A stretch of 64,000 nt of DNA, taken from contig JAKIMF020000001.1 of assembly GCA_022605425.2 (NCBI GenBank), positions 1,924,501 to 1,988,500 on the forward strand. The letters run 5' to 3'. The stretch is from Hamiltosporidium tvaerminnensis (lineage: Eukaryota > Microsporidia > Dubosqiidae). Under the pieces are notes generated by a model. That model did no database searches and was not told where the DNA came from. It was given only the letters and a program-made list of their open reading frames with translations. Positions 20,400 through 32,823 of this stretch are shown one piece after another. Every line of letters begins with the position of its first letter. Position 1 is the stretch's first letter. A program made the translations under genes and the position numbers.

Positions 20400-23300
20400 C
20401 TCTGATTATTTTTTTTTATTTTAAAATTTATTAAAAATCAATATCAAACTAAGATTTATTTATACATGTTTGTTTTTCTTATTCTGTTTGCTTGCTCATT
20501 CTACATCATTACTCAGTCAATTTATCCAATTCTTTATATTTGGTTCTTTCCCTTTTTTGAGTCGATACTTAATTTGTGAAGCTTAATCATTCTTGAATTT
20601 CATTAATGTTCTTTTGTTTTTTTGTAACACACTTTCCTTTATTGAAGTCTATTTGTAGAAGGGTGTATGTTGTGTAAGCTAGCTATTTTTAAAATACCCA
20701 GTTATACCTTCGTCGGCTGTCTTCGGCCATTTTAATGAATTCGAACCCAATCTCTTCCCCAAAAGAAACGATTTCGATTTTTTTTAAGTGCCATCCAAGG
20801 AATTTATGCCATAATCTTACTAGTATTTGAAGACTGTTTGAGAAAATTTACTGGTATTTAATTAAAATACTATCTATGATTATCACATATTAAATTAATC
20901 TACCTTTTTATTATTAATAACTCTGTGTATCTGTTAAAAAAGATTATTTCTGTGGTTTTTAGTTCCTCCGATTTGAAAATGATCTTGCTGGTAAATTCGA
21001 ATCTCGATTGTATATTTCTCTAACCTAAACATACCTGGCCTATAACTTCAAATTTCGACACAAGTTTTCACTTTATATCCGCATACATATTTTAAAAAAA
21101 ATCTTGAACGAAGATACTTGATATTATTTAAAAACTTGAGCTTTAATTATCAAGAGAAGTGGGTTTAGACTTATAACCATAGTTTGCGCTTAAGAAAAGG
21201 ATGCTTGTATACTATATCTAGTGTTCATTTGTTCTTTTGATTTTATATAATTTCCACAATATTGACATATTTTTTCTGTATCTCTAATATCTTTTATTAT
21301 AAAATTAACTGAAAACTGCTTCTTTTATTCTAGATGCTACTTCCTCTCGTCGGGGATTTCAATGAAGTAATAATTTGAATAACCCAGAATTTCTAGCACT
21401 ATTTAATTTTTTACGCAATTAAAAATTTTCTATTTCACTACATAAATTTAGTAATTGAGTTAATTTTTCTAGAATCTTTCGAAATTTTATTTTCTAATGT
21501 ATATTTTATTTCCTAATGCAATTTAATCGATACAAATGGGTTTTATTATGTTTTTAGTCTTGTAATCATTTCTGCTTTCGTGTTAGGTATTTTTTTGTTT
21601 CATTTGAACATTTAAAGTAGTATAGATGCATATGTTTACTTTGCAGTTCAAATGTGTTAAAACTCTTAAAGTTAAGATATATGTAGATACAAGCTCTTTT
21701 TACATAAAGGTTTGTTATGTACCTTGTTCTTCACCAATACCAAGCGCTTTTAGTATCTAGCTCATCGAAATCAGCCAAATCAACGCAAGGCCTCTTATAA
21801 GATAGTTGATCAACAAATCGCAAATATATTCATTTGTTAATTAAATTTCTTTCATTTGATTCAATGTGACAAAGTTGTTGAACACCCGGTAAACTTCTAT
21901 TTTCTTCAAGAAACTAGCCATAACAGAATTCCTTCATAATTCTATTCTTATTGCCTGTTTTTATCCCTAAATCTTCCAAAAAAAGCATTTTCTTCTCAAC
22001 CGTATTATTTGTAACTGGTTTCTTCATGTCAATAGCTAGATTTATTTTTGACAAGAAAGATTGTACTTTATTGTAATTAAAGCCAAAATTGTATCACTAA
22101 CTGCAGAGGCTTAATATCATTATTAAAAGGGACATGTTCTAGTGTATTAAAACTTGTTCAGCATCTAATTCCATCTTTGTAAATTTCATATTGAGCTCGC
22201 GGATTTCGAATCATAACAACACAAAATCAAGGTTGCATGCAATACACTGCTGAATCATACTTACATCTTTTTATTATGATTTACTGGATTCTAATGACAA
22301 ATAAATTTTAGGATTAAGAATAGAATTAAGGTTTTGAATACCAAAAATTGAAACAGAATGGTGGAATAAGCATTATATTTAATCAATACATCTCGCTTAA
22401 AGGCCCTTTTACACTCTTTTCTGGTGTAAAACCTATCAAGGCTTGGTATTTTGATGTTTTACATTTATTAATAACTCTAAATAATTTTTATTTGGCAGCT
22501 TAACCCTTTTTTTAATGGAATTACCGCCGTAGGACATTTTGTTCGAAATTTTGAAAGTTATAAAAACAGAAATACCTGTTTTTAGAGTCTTTTTTGCGTC
22601 ATGCCTTTTCGTATCTTTAATTACATATAAAATAAAACCATTCGGCTTACAAGCATACAAATAATACAATATTCTAAAAAATTTCTCTATGGTCGTATGT
22701 TTAAAACTAAAGTAATTATAAATATCATTAATTTCAACTTCTTTCCAGTTCGGAAAATATTCAATGTATTTATTAACTCACCATATGAATGAAGCTTTAT
22801 TTGAGAAGTATCCATTGTAAATGGTACTCGATAAATATCATGTATGACTATGTGATTGTCCATTTTACCCGTTTTTGACCGTACAGTCACGAGTTCATCA
22901 CGTTTATCACATTTTCTAAACACCATCTTCAAATAATCTACGATAAAATTAACATCCGAAAAGCTCAAAAATACGATTCAATTTTCGAAATTGCTTCCTA
23001 CTTTCATAAATAGTGAGTTTTTAACCTCAAAAATCCAACGACTCATTCTTCTTAACTAAAGCTACGGCAAGATAGTTTCCAGGCTCAGTTTTAACTTTAA
23101 AGCCTGCGTGATTTATTTGAGGTTTCTTATTTCGGCAATATTGAGTTTTTCTATTGTATGAACAGCCTAAAGAAACCCTTTGAAAACGCTAACAAAGAGA
23201 TTTTGATTTATAAGTTTTTATTTTATGTCTATCTCGCCTCTTCTTTATAAATTGCCTAATCATTCATAACTTAGTAGCTCGTATAATATTCGCAGCTTCG

Positions 23301-24060
23301 TAATTGACCCAATTACCGTAAAATATGTATTTCATCAGCTTTTCGACTTATCTGATTAAGAACTTTGCTATATATTTCTTTAGTGGGAAGCTTTGTGGTT
23401 TGGACCGCTATATTTACAATTTCTTATTCATAAAATTCTTCGATTTTAAATAAGGACCTTTCCGTCACGTCATCATATAGTATTTTGCCAATAAGGAAAG
23501 ATGGCTTGATCGGGAAAGTGGGAATTCTACCTCTCTTCCCATTCTTTTTTGCCTTATTTGGCTTTCCGTCTCTTTGTGTGCAAAATTTTTAGATACAACG
23601 AGATTCAAGTCGAAATCAAATTCTCATTGTAATATAAATAGAGCTTTGTTCAGTTTTCTCGGTTAATTCTTTAAACCAAGTCTGTAGAGCAAAAAAAACT
23701 TTTAGGCCGTACATTCCAGTTATCTGCTACTAATTCGAGCATTTTTCAAGTTACAATACCCTTTTTACCACGAGACTGATTAGACCACAGGAATTTGTTG
23801 AACGGAACGATTGCTCACATACATAGACTTCATACAAAGGGAGAGGTTGTGTATTAGACGAGAAAAGGTTATTTTGATTATATTTTTTATCACCTGTTTT
23901 TAAAAGTGGTAGATGTGTTTATTTTGTATGTGTGATTACTGGCATACAAGAATGAAAGTGTATATTACGTTCATTTTAGGCATTTTTACTTTTATTTAAC
24001 ATATCGGTGTTGTTTTTAGTCTTTTTTATTATATTTTTCATTGCGAGGGGATTTTCTTAC
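20400..24060 (-). mobile_element. Decayed, nearly full-length RLE retrotransposon
   Basis: On the minus strand the intact element can be followed from its N-terminal coding end (about 24,060) to its C-terminal coding end (about 20,650). Recognisable blocks are the Pro-rich N-terminus (23,780-23,870), the region around 23,270-23,460, the segment before the RT (22,900-23,110), the start of the RT (22,690-22,800) and the post-RT block containing VQQLCHIES and DFDELD (21,760-21,950). The C-terminal block with GCTGTCTTCGGCC is around 20,710. Many stops and frameshifts are present. The open stretches 22,436-22,669 and 22,687-22,968 are relics of this element, not separate genes. Confidence 0.75.
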
Positions 24061-24205
24061 ACCAATAAAAAATCTTTTTCAAAAAAAACATTTTTATTAA
24101 GAGTCACAAGGTCTAATAAATTTTTTTACTAAAAATATGTCAAGGAATAAAACTTTTAAGTCAAAAGAAATGCAAAAATAAACCTAAAAAAATGCTTTTG
24201 TAAAT

Positions 24206-24916
24206 TTAATCTTCCATTTCAGATATTCTCATCAATGCAGTATCAATTTGCTCAACCGATAAATTTCGCAGGATTAAATCTTTCGAAAAATATACAACTG
24301 CAATATCATTCGGATTAAATTCCGCACCTATTGATTCAGACAAGCTTTCAATGGCCAGATCAATTGTTTCTTGTTCTGTCATATTTTTTGTATATTTCTT
24401 TTCAAGATGTTTATTAATTCGTGAATAATGTTCGCCTATTCCAACTGCAAAATATGGATAAACCACGGCAGAAGTATCTGTATAATACATTACAGGATCA
24501 TCATTGTCGAAACTAATAAAAACTGCATTGAAAGATAAAGCACGTTCTCCTGTAGATTGTATAAGTTTTTGCATTTTGTCTGCAAATGATCTACACAAAA
24601 TATCCGATGAAACAGGCATCCCAATTTTGTATTCCAAGCTACATGCCATGTCTTTTATTTTATAAATAATTTGGTCAATATCTGCAAGTATTCCAGTAAT
24701 GACTACAAATACATTTTTTGATACTTGAAAAACTTTCCCAGGAACATGTTCTTCTAACAATTCAATTGTTTGCTTTTTATATGCACACACTACTATATTC
24801 TTACCTTGTACTACAGAAATGGGAATGCTATTGTTAGCTGCCTCTAGTGCATATTCAACCTGAAGCAAAGTTCCATCCGGACTGAACATATTATAATAGT
24901 GATAGTTTTTAACCAT
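24206..24916 (-). CDS. SCL1: 20S proteasome alpha subunit, best fit alpha1
   Basis: A structural subunit of the outer ring of the 20S proteasome core, which degrades ubiquitinated proteins in cytosol and nucleus. I chose the ATG at 24,916 (236 aa). It gives the N-terminus MVKNYHYYNMFSPDG followed by LQVEYALEA, the usual alpha-subunit signature at residues 10-27, and CCCC lies 3 bases upstream. The frame is open 18 codons further up to an ATG at 24,970, but that would add a basic tail atypical of the family. Assignment to alpha1 (PSMA6) rests on the C-terminal pattern around GAEFNPNDIAV and the length. It could be another alpha subunit. No catalytic Thr is expected or seen. Confidence 0.88.
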   Translation of the reverse strand: MVKNYHYYNMFSPDGTLLQVEYALEAANNSIPISVVQGKNIVVCAYKKQTIELLEEHVPGKVFQVSKNVFVVITGILADIDQIIYKIKDMACSLEYKIGMPVSSDILCRSFADKMQKLIQSTGERALSFNAVFISFDNDDPVMYYTDTSAVVYPYFAVGIGEHYSRINKHLEKKYTKNMTEQETIDLAIESLSESIGAEFNPNDIAVVYFSKDLILRNLSVEQIDTALMRISEMED

Positions 24917-24919
24917 TAA

Positions 24920-24923
24920 GGGG
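24920..24923 (-). promoter_or_regulatory. CCCC motif before the proteasome gene start
   Basis: On the minus strand the sequence reads CACCCCTTAATG, with the CCCC 3 bases before the chosen ATG. This equals the spacing at the NTT gene (55,577-55,580). Short C-rich motifs next to the start codon are a known microsporidian promoter/initiation signal. Confidence 0.6.
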
Positions 24924-25197
24924 TGTACATGTTTTTTTCTTTTAAAATATTTTATTTTTAAATTATCCATAATACGTTAATATTTCCAAAGAAAATTTGA
25001 ACAAAAACTTATTTGAAAATCCAAGGTAGAAAAAAATACAAAAATGTGTGATAAAAACATTTCAAACCTAAAATTAATTGAATAAAATTAAAATCACATT
25101 TTATATTTAAAAAAAATGCGAGATTAAAAATGTAAAAAATTTTTTATTTATTGAAATTAAATATTTTATCACTTATTTGTCGGATTTGTAAGAGAAA

Positions 25198-25272
25198 CAA
25201 CAGTGGTAAAAGAAGAGAAGAAAATGCTTAAAGATCGTAAAACTATTTTAACCCAGAATTTTATTCAATAAA
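25198..25272 (+). mobile_element. Orphan 3' tail of the RLE retrotransposon
   Basis: About 75 bp matching only the last coding bases and the 3' tail of the element (AGTGGTAAAAGAAG and then TTTTAACCCAGAATTTTATT). A severely 5'-truncated insertion, as expected from target-primed reverse transcription. Confidence 0.75.
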
Positions 25273-27347
25273 ATTATTACTTATTTTATTCATTTAATTC
25301 TATTTTAATAGACTCTTTTAGTTCTATTTGCCATTTGTTGTTTCAAATTTTTACAAATTTTAATTTATATTTATTTCTTTAGTTTTTTAATTTAAATATA
25401 TGTTTAATCCACGAATATATATTTTTCATTTGAGTTTTTGCTTTTTTATATGAATAGATGTATTTATTTATTTCGTTAACCCAATAAATTTCTTTTTAAT
25501 AATATCTCCTTCTCGTGTATTTAATTTAATTTCAGCTACTCTTATTCGAAAATAAAATAAAGTTACATTTGTAGTATTAATGTTAGAATAATTGATTTTC
25601 TTCTATTTAGAACAACTTAAAAAAAAAATTATTCTCTTTATTTTATTAAACAATAATTAATAATTCTTTTTGATATTTAGGAATGAGATAGATGGCTTAA
25701 ATATATTCATGAAATGTAATGATTTGAGAATATAAATATTTTTGTGTGTTCAAAGAATTTGTTTTATGCTTCGTGTGTAACTTAGAGATAGATTTGTGTC
25801 AGTGTTATTCTTAAATGCAAATCATGGATATTTTAAGTTCTGTTTGTACTACATTTTTGTGATCAATAGCGTTGTATTTTTATCAAAAAAATTATAAGAT
25901 TTCATTTGATTAAACATCTGGAAAGAAATCATTCGAAATACTTGCCATTTATAATTGTAAAATACAAAAATAAAAATTTAAAGTTCGAAAAATATTTTAA
26001 ACAACGTTCCTATCTATTCACGTTCTCGTATGGCTTAAATACCTGAAAATATTTTCATTTTATCATTTATTTTAATAATAAGATTTTCCGATAAATTTTC
26101 GATATTCGGTAAAGATTTTCAATATACTTTTATAAGTTTTCTGAATAATTTAGTCTATTATTTTTATCAGTCTAATTCTGAGTTAATAATATCTTTGAAC
26201 CCAAATTCATTTTTTTATTTTGGTTATAACATAAAAAACTAAAAGCTTTTTTCCATTTAAGTTAGAAAAATTACTATTTATGTTTTATTTATAATTGAAG
26301 CTTTCTTCTCTGTTAACCAAAAAATGAACTTTAAGATCATTTATATTTTTTTGTTCGAATTATTAAGGTTTTTGATTTGATATGCGTGTTTATAAAAGTT
26401 TTTTTAAAAATCAAGCCATGATCGTGAAAAAAAGTATTGTAACATAGACAGTTTGCCGAAATTAGACAAAGGATTCTTTGGCTATTTGTTCGGTATTTAT
26501 TAAAACAGCTTAAAGCCTCATATGTAACTGCGTTTGAATTTTTCGAGTATAATGCTTATTTTTATGATTCTGGATGCTCCATGAGTCAATATATTTTTAT
26601 ATCCGTTTTCTGTATTTTAAACTTGATTTTTCAGATCAATTAGCGAAAAATGCCAAAAAATCGTACAAAGATAGGTTTTCATTAAGTTTTTTGGCGATTC
26701 TTTTGTATATCTGAAATTGAATGTCCATATTTACATTGGAGATTCAATTTTTTATTCCACTGCAGAAATTATTTAAATATAATTCAAATGTTTTTTTCTT
26801 TTCTTTAATATTATTCAGCTATTTACAATAATAAGGTTTGAATTTGGGAAATAAGTTATTGAGCCGTACAAGATTTAAAAGTTTAAATTATAATCATCTT
26901 CAACCTGACAAATAAAGAAATATTAAAACTTAAATTCAATTAGATATAAAGCCGAACTAAAATCAAAGCACATATGATCGCTCATAATTTTAAGCTATTA
27001 GAATAAAAAGAAAGCAACATTCAAATTCTTATAGAGTAATAAATATTAAATTTAAAAAAATCCATAATGTGTTAGAATTATTATTGTGAACCACGAGGCA
27101 AAGGCTGCTTGCTTATCTTGATTAAATTACAAGGTAAACATATCAAATAAATGCTTTAGTATGAATATTTTTTTTAGCAAATTACGTTTTAGTTCAGTCT
27201 GAAAATCGAATGCTCAAACATGTCAATAATATATCTCAAAATGTATTATGTTTGAACCTTATATTTTTTTGACTAACTATTATATTCGATAATCGCAAAA
27301 AATTCAAAATAACTTTGTAGAAAAAATTTAATCTTTATTTAAAAGTA
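25273..27347. other. Gene-free AT-rich stretch
   Basis: I see no coding region, RNA gene or repeat structure that I can support here. Confidence 0.6.
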
Positions 27348-28060
27348 TCACATCTTTTTAAAATAGTGGCAAGTGTTATATTTGTTTTTATGATATTAAC
27401 GCAGTTCTAGGTTTAACATAAATGACTGCTACCCCAACACTCCATCGGTAACCCCTGCGATACCTACGTCCCAAAGCCTTTCATCTACCAGGTGTGTAGA
27501 ACCTAATTAATAGGCGAGGCAGTTGCCCGGAGTTCGTTAATGTCCGTTGCATGGAGTGTGATCGAAGGCCGAAGCCCCCCCTGGGCTCCCCCAAGACTAT
27601 GCAGCATTCCCACTTACTCTACACTTTCTGAACCCAATAAACTTCTAGCTAAGATATATTTCAGAGATTTACATGGGGTCCACCTAGATAGTGCAATGTC
27701 ATACCAACAGGTATAACCTGCTACTTAGCTTTCCTGGCTTTAAATGGTTTTTTGTTTTATGTCTCCCAGGCGCTAAGTCTTCTAACCCGAGTGAGCAAGG
27801 CTAGGTTTCCATGCTTTTACATGGCAATTACCTACATTTTCAGCTGCCGCCTGCAATCTGGTTACATAAAAAACTACAAATAAATTTGTAGAAAAAGTTT
27901 CTCCATTTCTTAGACCTCTCCTCTTCATAACAACTCCCATGGAACAACCGAAGATGTAGTGTGGTTTTATTCCCACCAAAAATCCAAACAATGATCTCAC
28001 ACCAGTTTCACACACTCATTGCCAAGCAGAAAGTATTTTTTGTGGTTATCCTCCCTGCAC
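27348..28060 (+). repeat. Dispersed repeat A, copy 2
   Basis: The best preserved and most GC-rich copy of the 700-bp repeat at 11,787-12,490. It contains GGTTTAACATAAATGACTGC, the higher-GC block around 27,560-27,590 and TAACCCGAGTGAGCAAGGC. An antisense ORF at 27,782-28,015 is not conserved in the other copies. An RLE retrotransposon fragment follows directly. Confidence 0.8.
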
Positions 28061-28067
28061 AGAAAAA

Positions 28068-28290
28068 ATTTAATAAATGAGTATGCAGATCTAATATCTG
28101 AGCTAAAAATAAAATAATTCCAAAATAGATGATACAGACATAATATATTTTAAATCAGAAATTTGCGATGACATGTCTTATATGCCTAAAAAAAGCTTTC
28201 GTTCAAGAGTTTGAATTTTAAAATATAGAAACCTAAGGTATATAGACCTAGCTCGCTTCTTGATTAACCAAGTCTTATTTATAAATTAGC
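28068..28290 (+). mobile_element. RLE retrotransposon fragment abutting repeat A
   Basis: Begins at AATGAGTATGCAGAT, which matches the coding region just before the endonuclease motif of the intact element (about 6,200). It can be followed, with many changes, to CTTATTTATAAATT (about 6,410 in the intact copy). Confidence 0.6.
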
Positions 28291-28801
28291 TTTTAGATTG
28301 GTTCAAATAGAATACTCAGATTATAATTCTAGCCAAGTAAAACATATGCATTATAGAAAACCTCGGATGTTTGTTTGGATTTTTAAAAACATTCAAAAAA
28401 CAATTCTTGTCAAACAAATTATATTGATCTGAATGAGTAAGAATGATGATTAGATCGAATACTGATGATTATAAAAACGACAGAAAGAAATCAGGATCCG
28501 TGAAAAATGCTTTATCTCGATTATTCATAAGGATATGGATGGAGAAGATTTTTTTACACAAAAGCGTACCTATAATTTAAAAAAAAAATTCCTCTGAGAT
28601 ATAAAGAAATATTTCGTTAAGAAATTTTGAAAAAAACAAATTGACTCTCTCTTTATAAAAAAAACTTCGTGAAAGGAACCAATGTTGCAATGTAAACCCT
28701 ATTAGTAACATTTTGATCAAATAGATATGAAATAAGTAAGTGTTCTTGAATTTTTTTATTTCTGATAAATATGTAAAAATACTTTAAAAGGCTTCTGTTG
28801 T

Positions 28802-29350
28802 TTATCCATTCAAATCATTGACAATTACTTTGTATTCAATTTCATTATCATTGTTTTTTAATAGAACTCTGTATGAAATAATTCTAAAAAAGCAATTTCC
28901 TAATCTCGGAACATATACTTTATTGCCGTTTTCTAGCTTGGGTCTATAGTGATTTGTAACAATGATAGTCGCATTATTCGAATAAATTAAGTCCCAAAGT
29001 TTATTATAAATCTTTTTTGGATGATTTTCTTCCCCTGGTTTGATAGAATACCTGTTCCATTCAATCACAAATGTAATTGAATCGATAAATAAATAAAACC
29101 CGATTTCACTTTGTAAAATACTGCAAACATCATAAAAATCGCTTATACTAAATATTCTAAAGCATTCGTATTCTTTATTTCTATTTTGGTGTTTTATGAG
29201 TAAATCTATATTTCCGATCGTGTCTATAAAAAATACTTTTTTTTTCTGTTTTGCCATTTCTAGAAAAAGCTTATTGATTTGAATCTGTGGAAAGGTACAG
29301 ATTTCTATTAAAGATTCTTCCTTAAAACAATCCTCTTGAAAATATATCAT
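28802..29350 (-). CDS. RecA/Rad51-fold protein lacking Walker A (Rad51-paralog-like)
   Basis: 182 residues from the ATG at 29,350; a CCC lies 12 bases upstream. Strand-forming motifs follow the Rad51 order: VFFIDTIG near residue 40, a Walker-B-like FYLFIDSITFVIE near 85-97, then TIIVTNHYRPK and VPRLGNCFFRI, where Rad51-type proteins have the NQ strand and the PALG segment. The position of the Walker A P-loop (before LFLEMAKQ) has no GxxxxGK. This resembles degenerate paralogs such as XRCC2- or Psy3/Csm2-like proteins, which act in homologous recombination as structural partners. Which paralog it is cannot be told by eye. An upstream TTG in frame at 29,386 was not used as the start. Confidence 0.65.
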   Translation of the reverse strand: MIYFQEDCFKEESLIEICTFPQIQINKLFLEMAKQKKKVFFIDTIGNIDLLIKHQNRNKEYECFRIFSISDFYDVCSILQSEIGFYLFIDSITFVIEWNRYSIKPGEENHPKKIYNKLWDLIYSNNATIIVTNHYRPKLENGNKVYVPRLGNCFFRIISYRVLLKNNDNEIEYKVIVNDLNG

Positions 29351-29362
29351 CCGGTAATTTAT

Positions 29363-29365
29363 GGG
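29363..29365 (-). promoter_or_regulatory. CCC motif before the RecA-like gene
   Basis: Minus strand CAGCCCATAAATTACCGGATG; the CCC lies 12 bases upstream of the chosen ATG, the same spacing as at the SPC12 gene. Confidence 0.4.
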
Positions 29366-29386
29366 CTGATAAAATGTAAGATTCAA

Positions 29387-31174
29387 GTAATAAATTATCG
29401 CGGAAAATATCTTTAAGAATAAATTATGGAATCAAATTTTTAAATTTTTGAAAGCGTTTGTCTGCTTTATGGTTTATTTTTTTTGAAGCATTTTTTATTA
29501 TTTAAAATATATTTTGTGTTCGTGTTTTAAAATAGTAAACAACTTCGTCATTGTAAAAATCTTCTTTATGTTGGAATTGTACCTATAAACAACAAATTTG
29601 GTTTAGATTCTTTATTTTTCTTTCACTTCATGATTAACTGACGATCTAATCTAGAATTTAAACTATAAAATTATTAAAAACGTGCAAATAGGACAAGCAA
29701 GACCAATTTTTTTCAATGTATCGTAACAGTATTTCAATAAAAGTAAGAACTCCTAAAAAATATTTGCTTCGCAGTGAGTGTGTTAAATTGAAGTGAAAAT
29801 TATTTCTGGAAATTTTGGTAGGATATAAACCAAACCGGATTTATAAAGCAATCCGCTATAAATCACAGTTATAACGGATCAAAGGAAACATATATAAAAG
29901 CAAAGACCAGCCATGGAAACCAAACCATGACCTATGGGACCCAAAAGCAAGAGGGTTGTCGGAAAATATGAGAGCTTTTGAATGTTGAAATGGTTTGCCC
30001 CAGAAAACCAGCTTTAAGCAAAATATTTATAGATAGAAAATGCCAAGACATTATCCAGCGACAGAATATGTGGCTTCTGTTTGTTCACCATCGATACCGA
30101 GAGGTAAAAGAGGACCGAAATAAGTGAAATGTAGTCGCTTACCTGCCTTAAAATATAATTTTTTTACAATTTTAAATCTACTCACATATTTAGTGAAAAC
30201 ATAAGACGAATTACACTTCAAAATTTATATAACTGGGGTTTTCTTTTTGCATACATAAGAAATAATTTATGAAATGAAAATGTAATCAGATCTTCTATTA
30301 TTTAAGGTACCTGCCGAATAAAATAAATTTCTTATTTGTTTTTTAATTTCCTTCATATGTATTATTAGTTTGTATGTTTATATTACAGGATATCTATATG
30401 CATTATTTATAAGGTTTAATCTCCAGCATTTCAAGCTACTATACTATATCTTCTATCTTACCGAATCCCGTTTTTTTCCTAAATTATTTATTGCTGGTAA
30501 TCCGATGGTATTCATGGCAATTTTTATCATTTAAGATTATTTCTTTTAAATAAGATTGCTGGTTAATATATAATCCAAAACGTTAAAACAAATTTCTTTC
30601 TGACATATTTTACACAAGCAAGGTTTTCTAGAATCAGTATTGAAGTATTTACTAAAACTCAAAGCAAAAATTAAATTTTTAACAAAACATTGGGGAAGAA
30701 AAAATACCTAAGAATGAAAATATTGTCTGCTAATTATTTTTTATTTATTCTATTTTTTTAAGAATAATCTACAATCAATATTATTCTGAATGATCTGAAT
30801 TATATAGATTGCTAAAAAAATATTTTTAAAGTTGTGTTTAGGATGAATCAAGAAGAATATCAAGCATATTTTTTGTTATTACTTGGATTTTTATGAAAAT
30901 AATACCTATGAGACCTAGTAATCTAAATAACAAAGACATGTTTAACACAAATTCAGTAGGAAAATATTTTAGTCCATTTTAATATTAAGGAAATAATGGC
31001 AACTATAAGCCATAAAAGTTATATATTAAATTCAATGCAGATAAAATATATAAAACTAGAATATTCTTTGACTAAAAAACGTCTAAAAAAAATTATTTAT
31101 AAAAAAAACCTTCCAGATTTATAAAATACATAAGGGTAAATTCAAATCTATAAAACCAAAAAAAAATTTTTATT
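29387..31174. other. Intergenic region with one unexplained higher-GC island
   Basis: Mostly AT-rich and featureless. Between about 29,820 and 30,130 the composition shifts to noticeably more G and C (for example ACCAGCCATGGAAACC and GATACCGAGAGG) without a long ORF in any frame. It could be an RNA gene, a decayed mobile element or chance; I could not match it to anything. Confidence 0.35.
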
Positions 31175-32716
31175 ATGAATTTGCTATTTTTAAGTTTGAT
31201 TTTATTGTTTTGTCTATCAAAAGCTTCAAATTTAGCAAATCCATTAGATATTGATACTTCGGGAACGCGGAATGCAATGAATAATTGCAAAGAAAGCAAT
31301 AAATCGAAGGATATAGAAACAGAAGAATGCCTAAATGTCATTTTGAGTAATATGCCTTTCTTTACAATATCCTTTGTACTTTTTTGTGCACCAAAATTTG
31401 GGAATTTTTACAATCTTTTCTCAGAATTCTTCCTAAGAAAATATAACGCACTTTTAAACGACTTTTATGTAGAATAATCTAATGCAATCGGTACTTTAGA
31501 GTGTTTTACTGCGTTTACTGAATATGATCTTTATTATTCTACAACAAAAAGTATTCTTAGGTATTTTCGTCGTTGGATAATAAATGAAGCAATCGATTCC
31601 AAGGTTTTTGATGGAAATGAAAATAATATTTTGAATGAAATACTTATGAAAGATGATATTTTTGAAAAATATCTAGAAGAAGTAGTACAAGAAAAAAGAG
31701 AAATATTAAAATGGCTAGAAAATATGCAAATTTTCTATTATAAAGAAGATTATCTGGAAATTTTGAGAAATTCACTGCATTGTATTGAATTTTCAAGGTT
31801 TATAAGAACAGAGTCTCTTCTTATTTTCAAAGAAATATTTATTTTGCTTTTTGTCATCAATAATAGTAGTATTTCAATTTTATCACAAGAATGCCCACCT
31901 GAGTGCAACGATTTTAAAGTAAAAGAAAATTATTTTATTAATATTCTACGACGCAGCTATAATAGAAACAAATGGAAATCCCTTAAGATTTTTCAGAAAA
32001 GAGAAATATGTGAGAGAATAGATTCCAATACACTTATACTGATAACCGGATTAGATGTAATGTGTAAAATATTTTCCGACAAAATGGATCCTAATAATTT
32101 AAATAAGAACACATTTTCACGTATTTGTTATTTAAAAGGCACGGTATATCCGACTTTGTTCAGATCCAATGAAATTAAAATGTATCTACCGCATGAATAT
32201 GATCAGAATTTCATCGAATATCTTCAAAAATTTCTAAGCAAATCCGAATCTAAAATCATATTTGTAACTTTATTTTTTTCATATACTGATTTCATAGTAG
32301 CTTGTTTTCTAAAAGAAATACTTTCAAAATTCGGAGAAAAAGAATTTTATGATTTTTTCACATCTGATGTGGTAAAAACCAACGAATATATGAAAAATAA
32401 AGCCTTTAATGATACAATTCATGAAATTTCAACAAAGACATCTATATATGAGGAAATAACGACCTATTTTATACATTTGTCCCAAAGTATGAAGACACAA
32501 TTGTTTTTAAAGGTATCTATTATCAAAAATGAGGAAATCAATTTTTTAAAGATCTTTGACGATATATTACCTTCCATTATGAGCTGGAATTTAAGAAATA
32601 ACATTAGAAATGATGTATTTAATAGTAAAATGACTACAGTTTTTTTATATTCTTTACGATGCTGCATAAAACAGTCGATCAAGCGTATAAGGGTTCCTCA
32701 ATGTAGTTCAGCATAA
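31175..32716 (+). pseudogene. Putative secreted protein interrupted by one in-frame stop
   Basis: The ATG at 31,175 starts a protein with a clear signal peptide (residues 1-17, LLFLSLILLFCLSKA). The frame stays open for 513 sense codons to 32,716 except for a single TAA at 31,475-31,477. Both sides of the stop are in the same frame with no other stop between 31,478 and 32,713, so this is one gene with one nonsense codon rather than two genes. The body is rich in Asn, Ile, Lys and Phe, with no transmembrane segment I would defend and several Cys. No family is recognised. No CCC motif lies close to the ATG. Alternatives are a recent pseudogene, an allelic null, a sequencing error or stop-codon readthrough. 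Confidence 0.65.
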
Positions 32717-32823
32717 GTTATTCGAATAACGAATTTTAATTGCGTATACTTTTCTTCTAAAAATTTCTTCAATATTTTACACACTTAGCAGCAAAATCAA
32801 CTTTAAAAACCAATTAAAAGATT

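Noticed and set aside
22436-22968. Two adjacent minus-strand ORFs that look like small genes
   Set aside because: Their sequence aligns with the region before and at the start of the RT domain of the RLE retrotransposon; they are relics of the decayed copy at 20,400-24,060.
24917-24970. Upstream ATG of the proteasome frame as the true start
   Set aside because: It would add 18 mostly basic residues and has no C-rich motif before it; the internal ATG fits both family length and the local start signal better.
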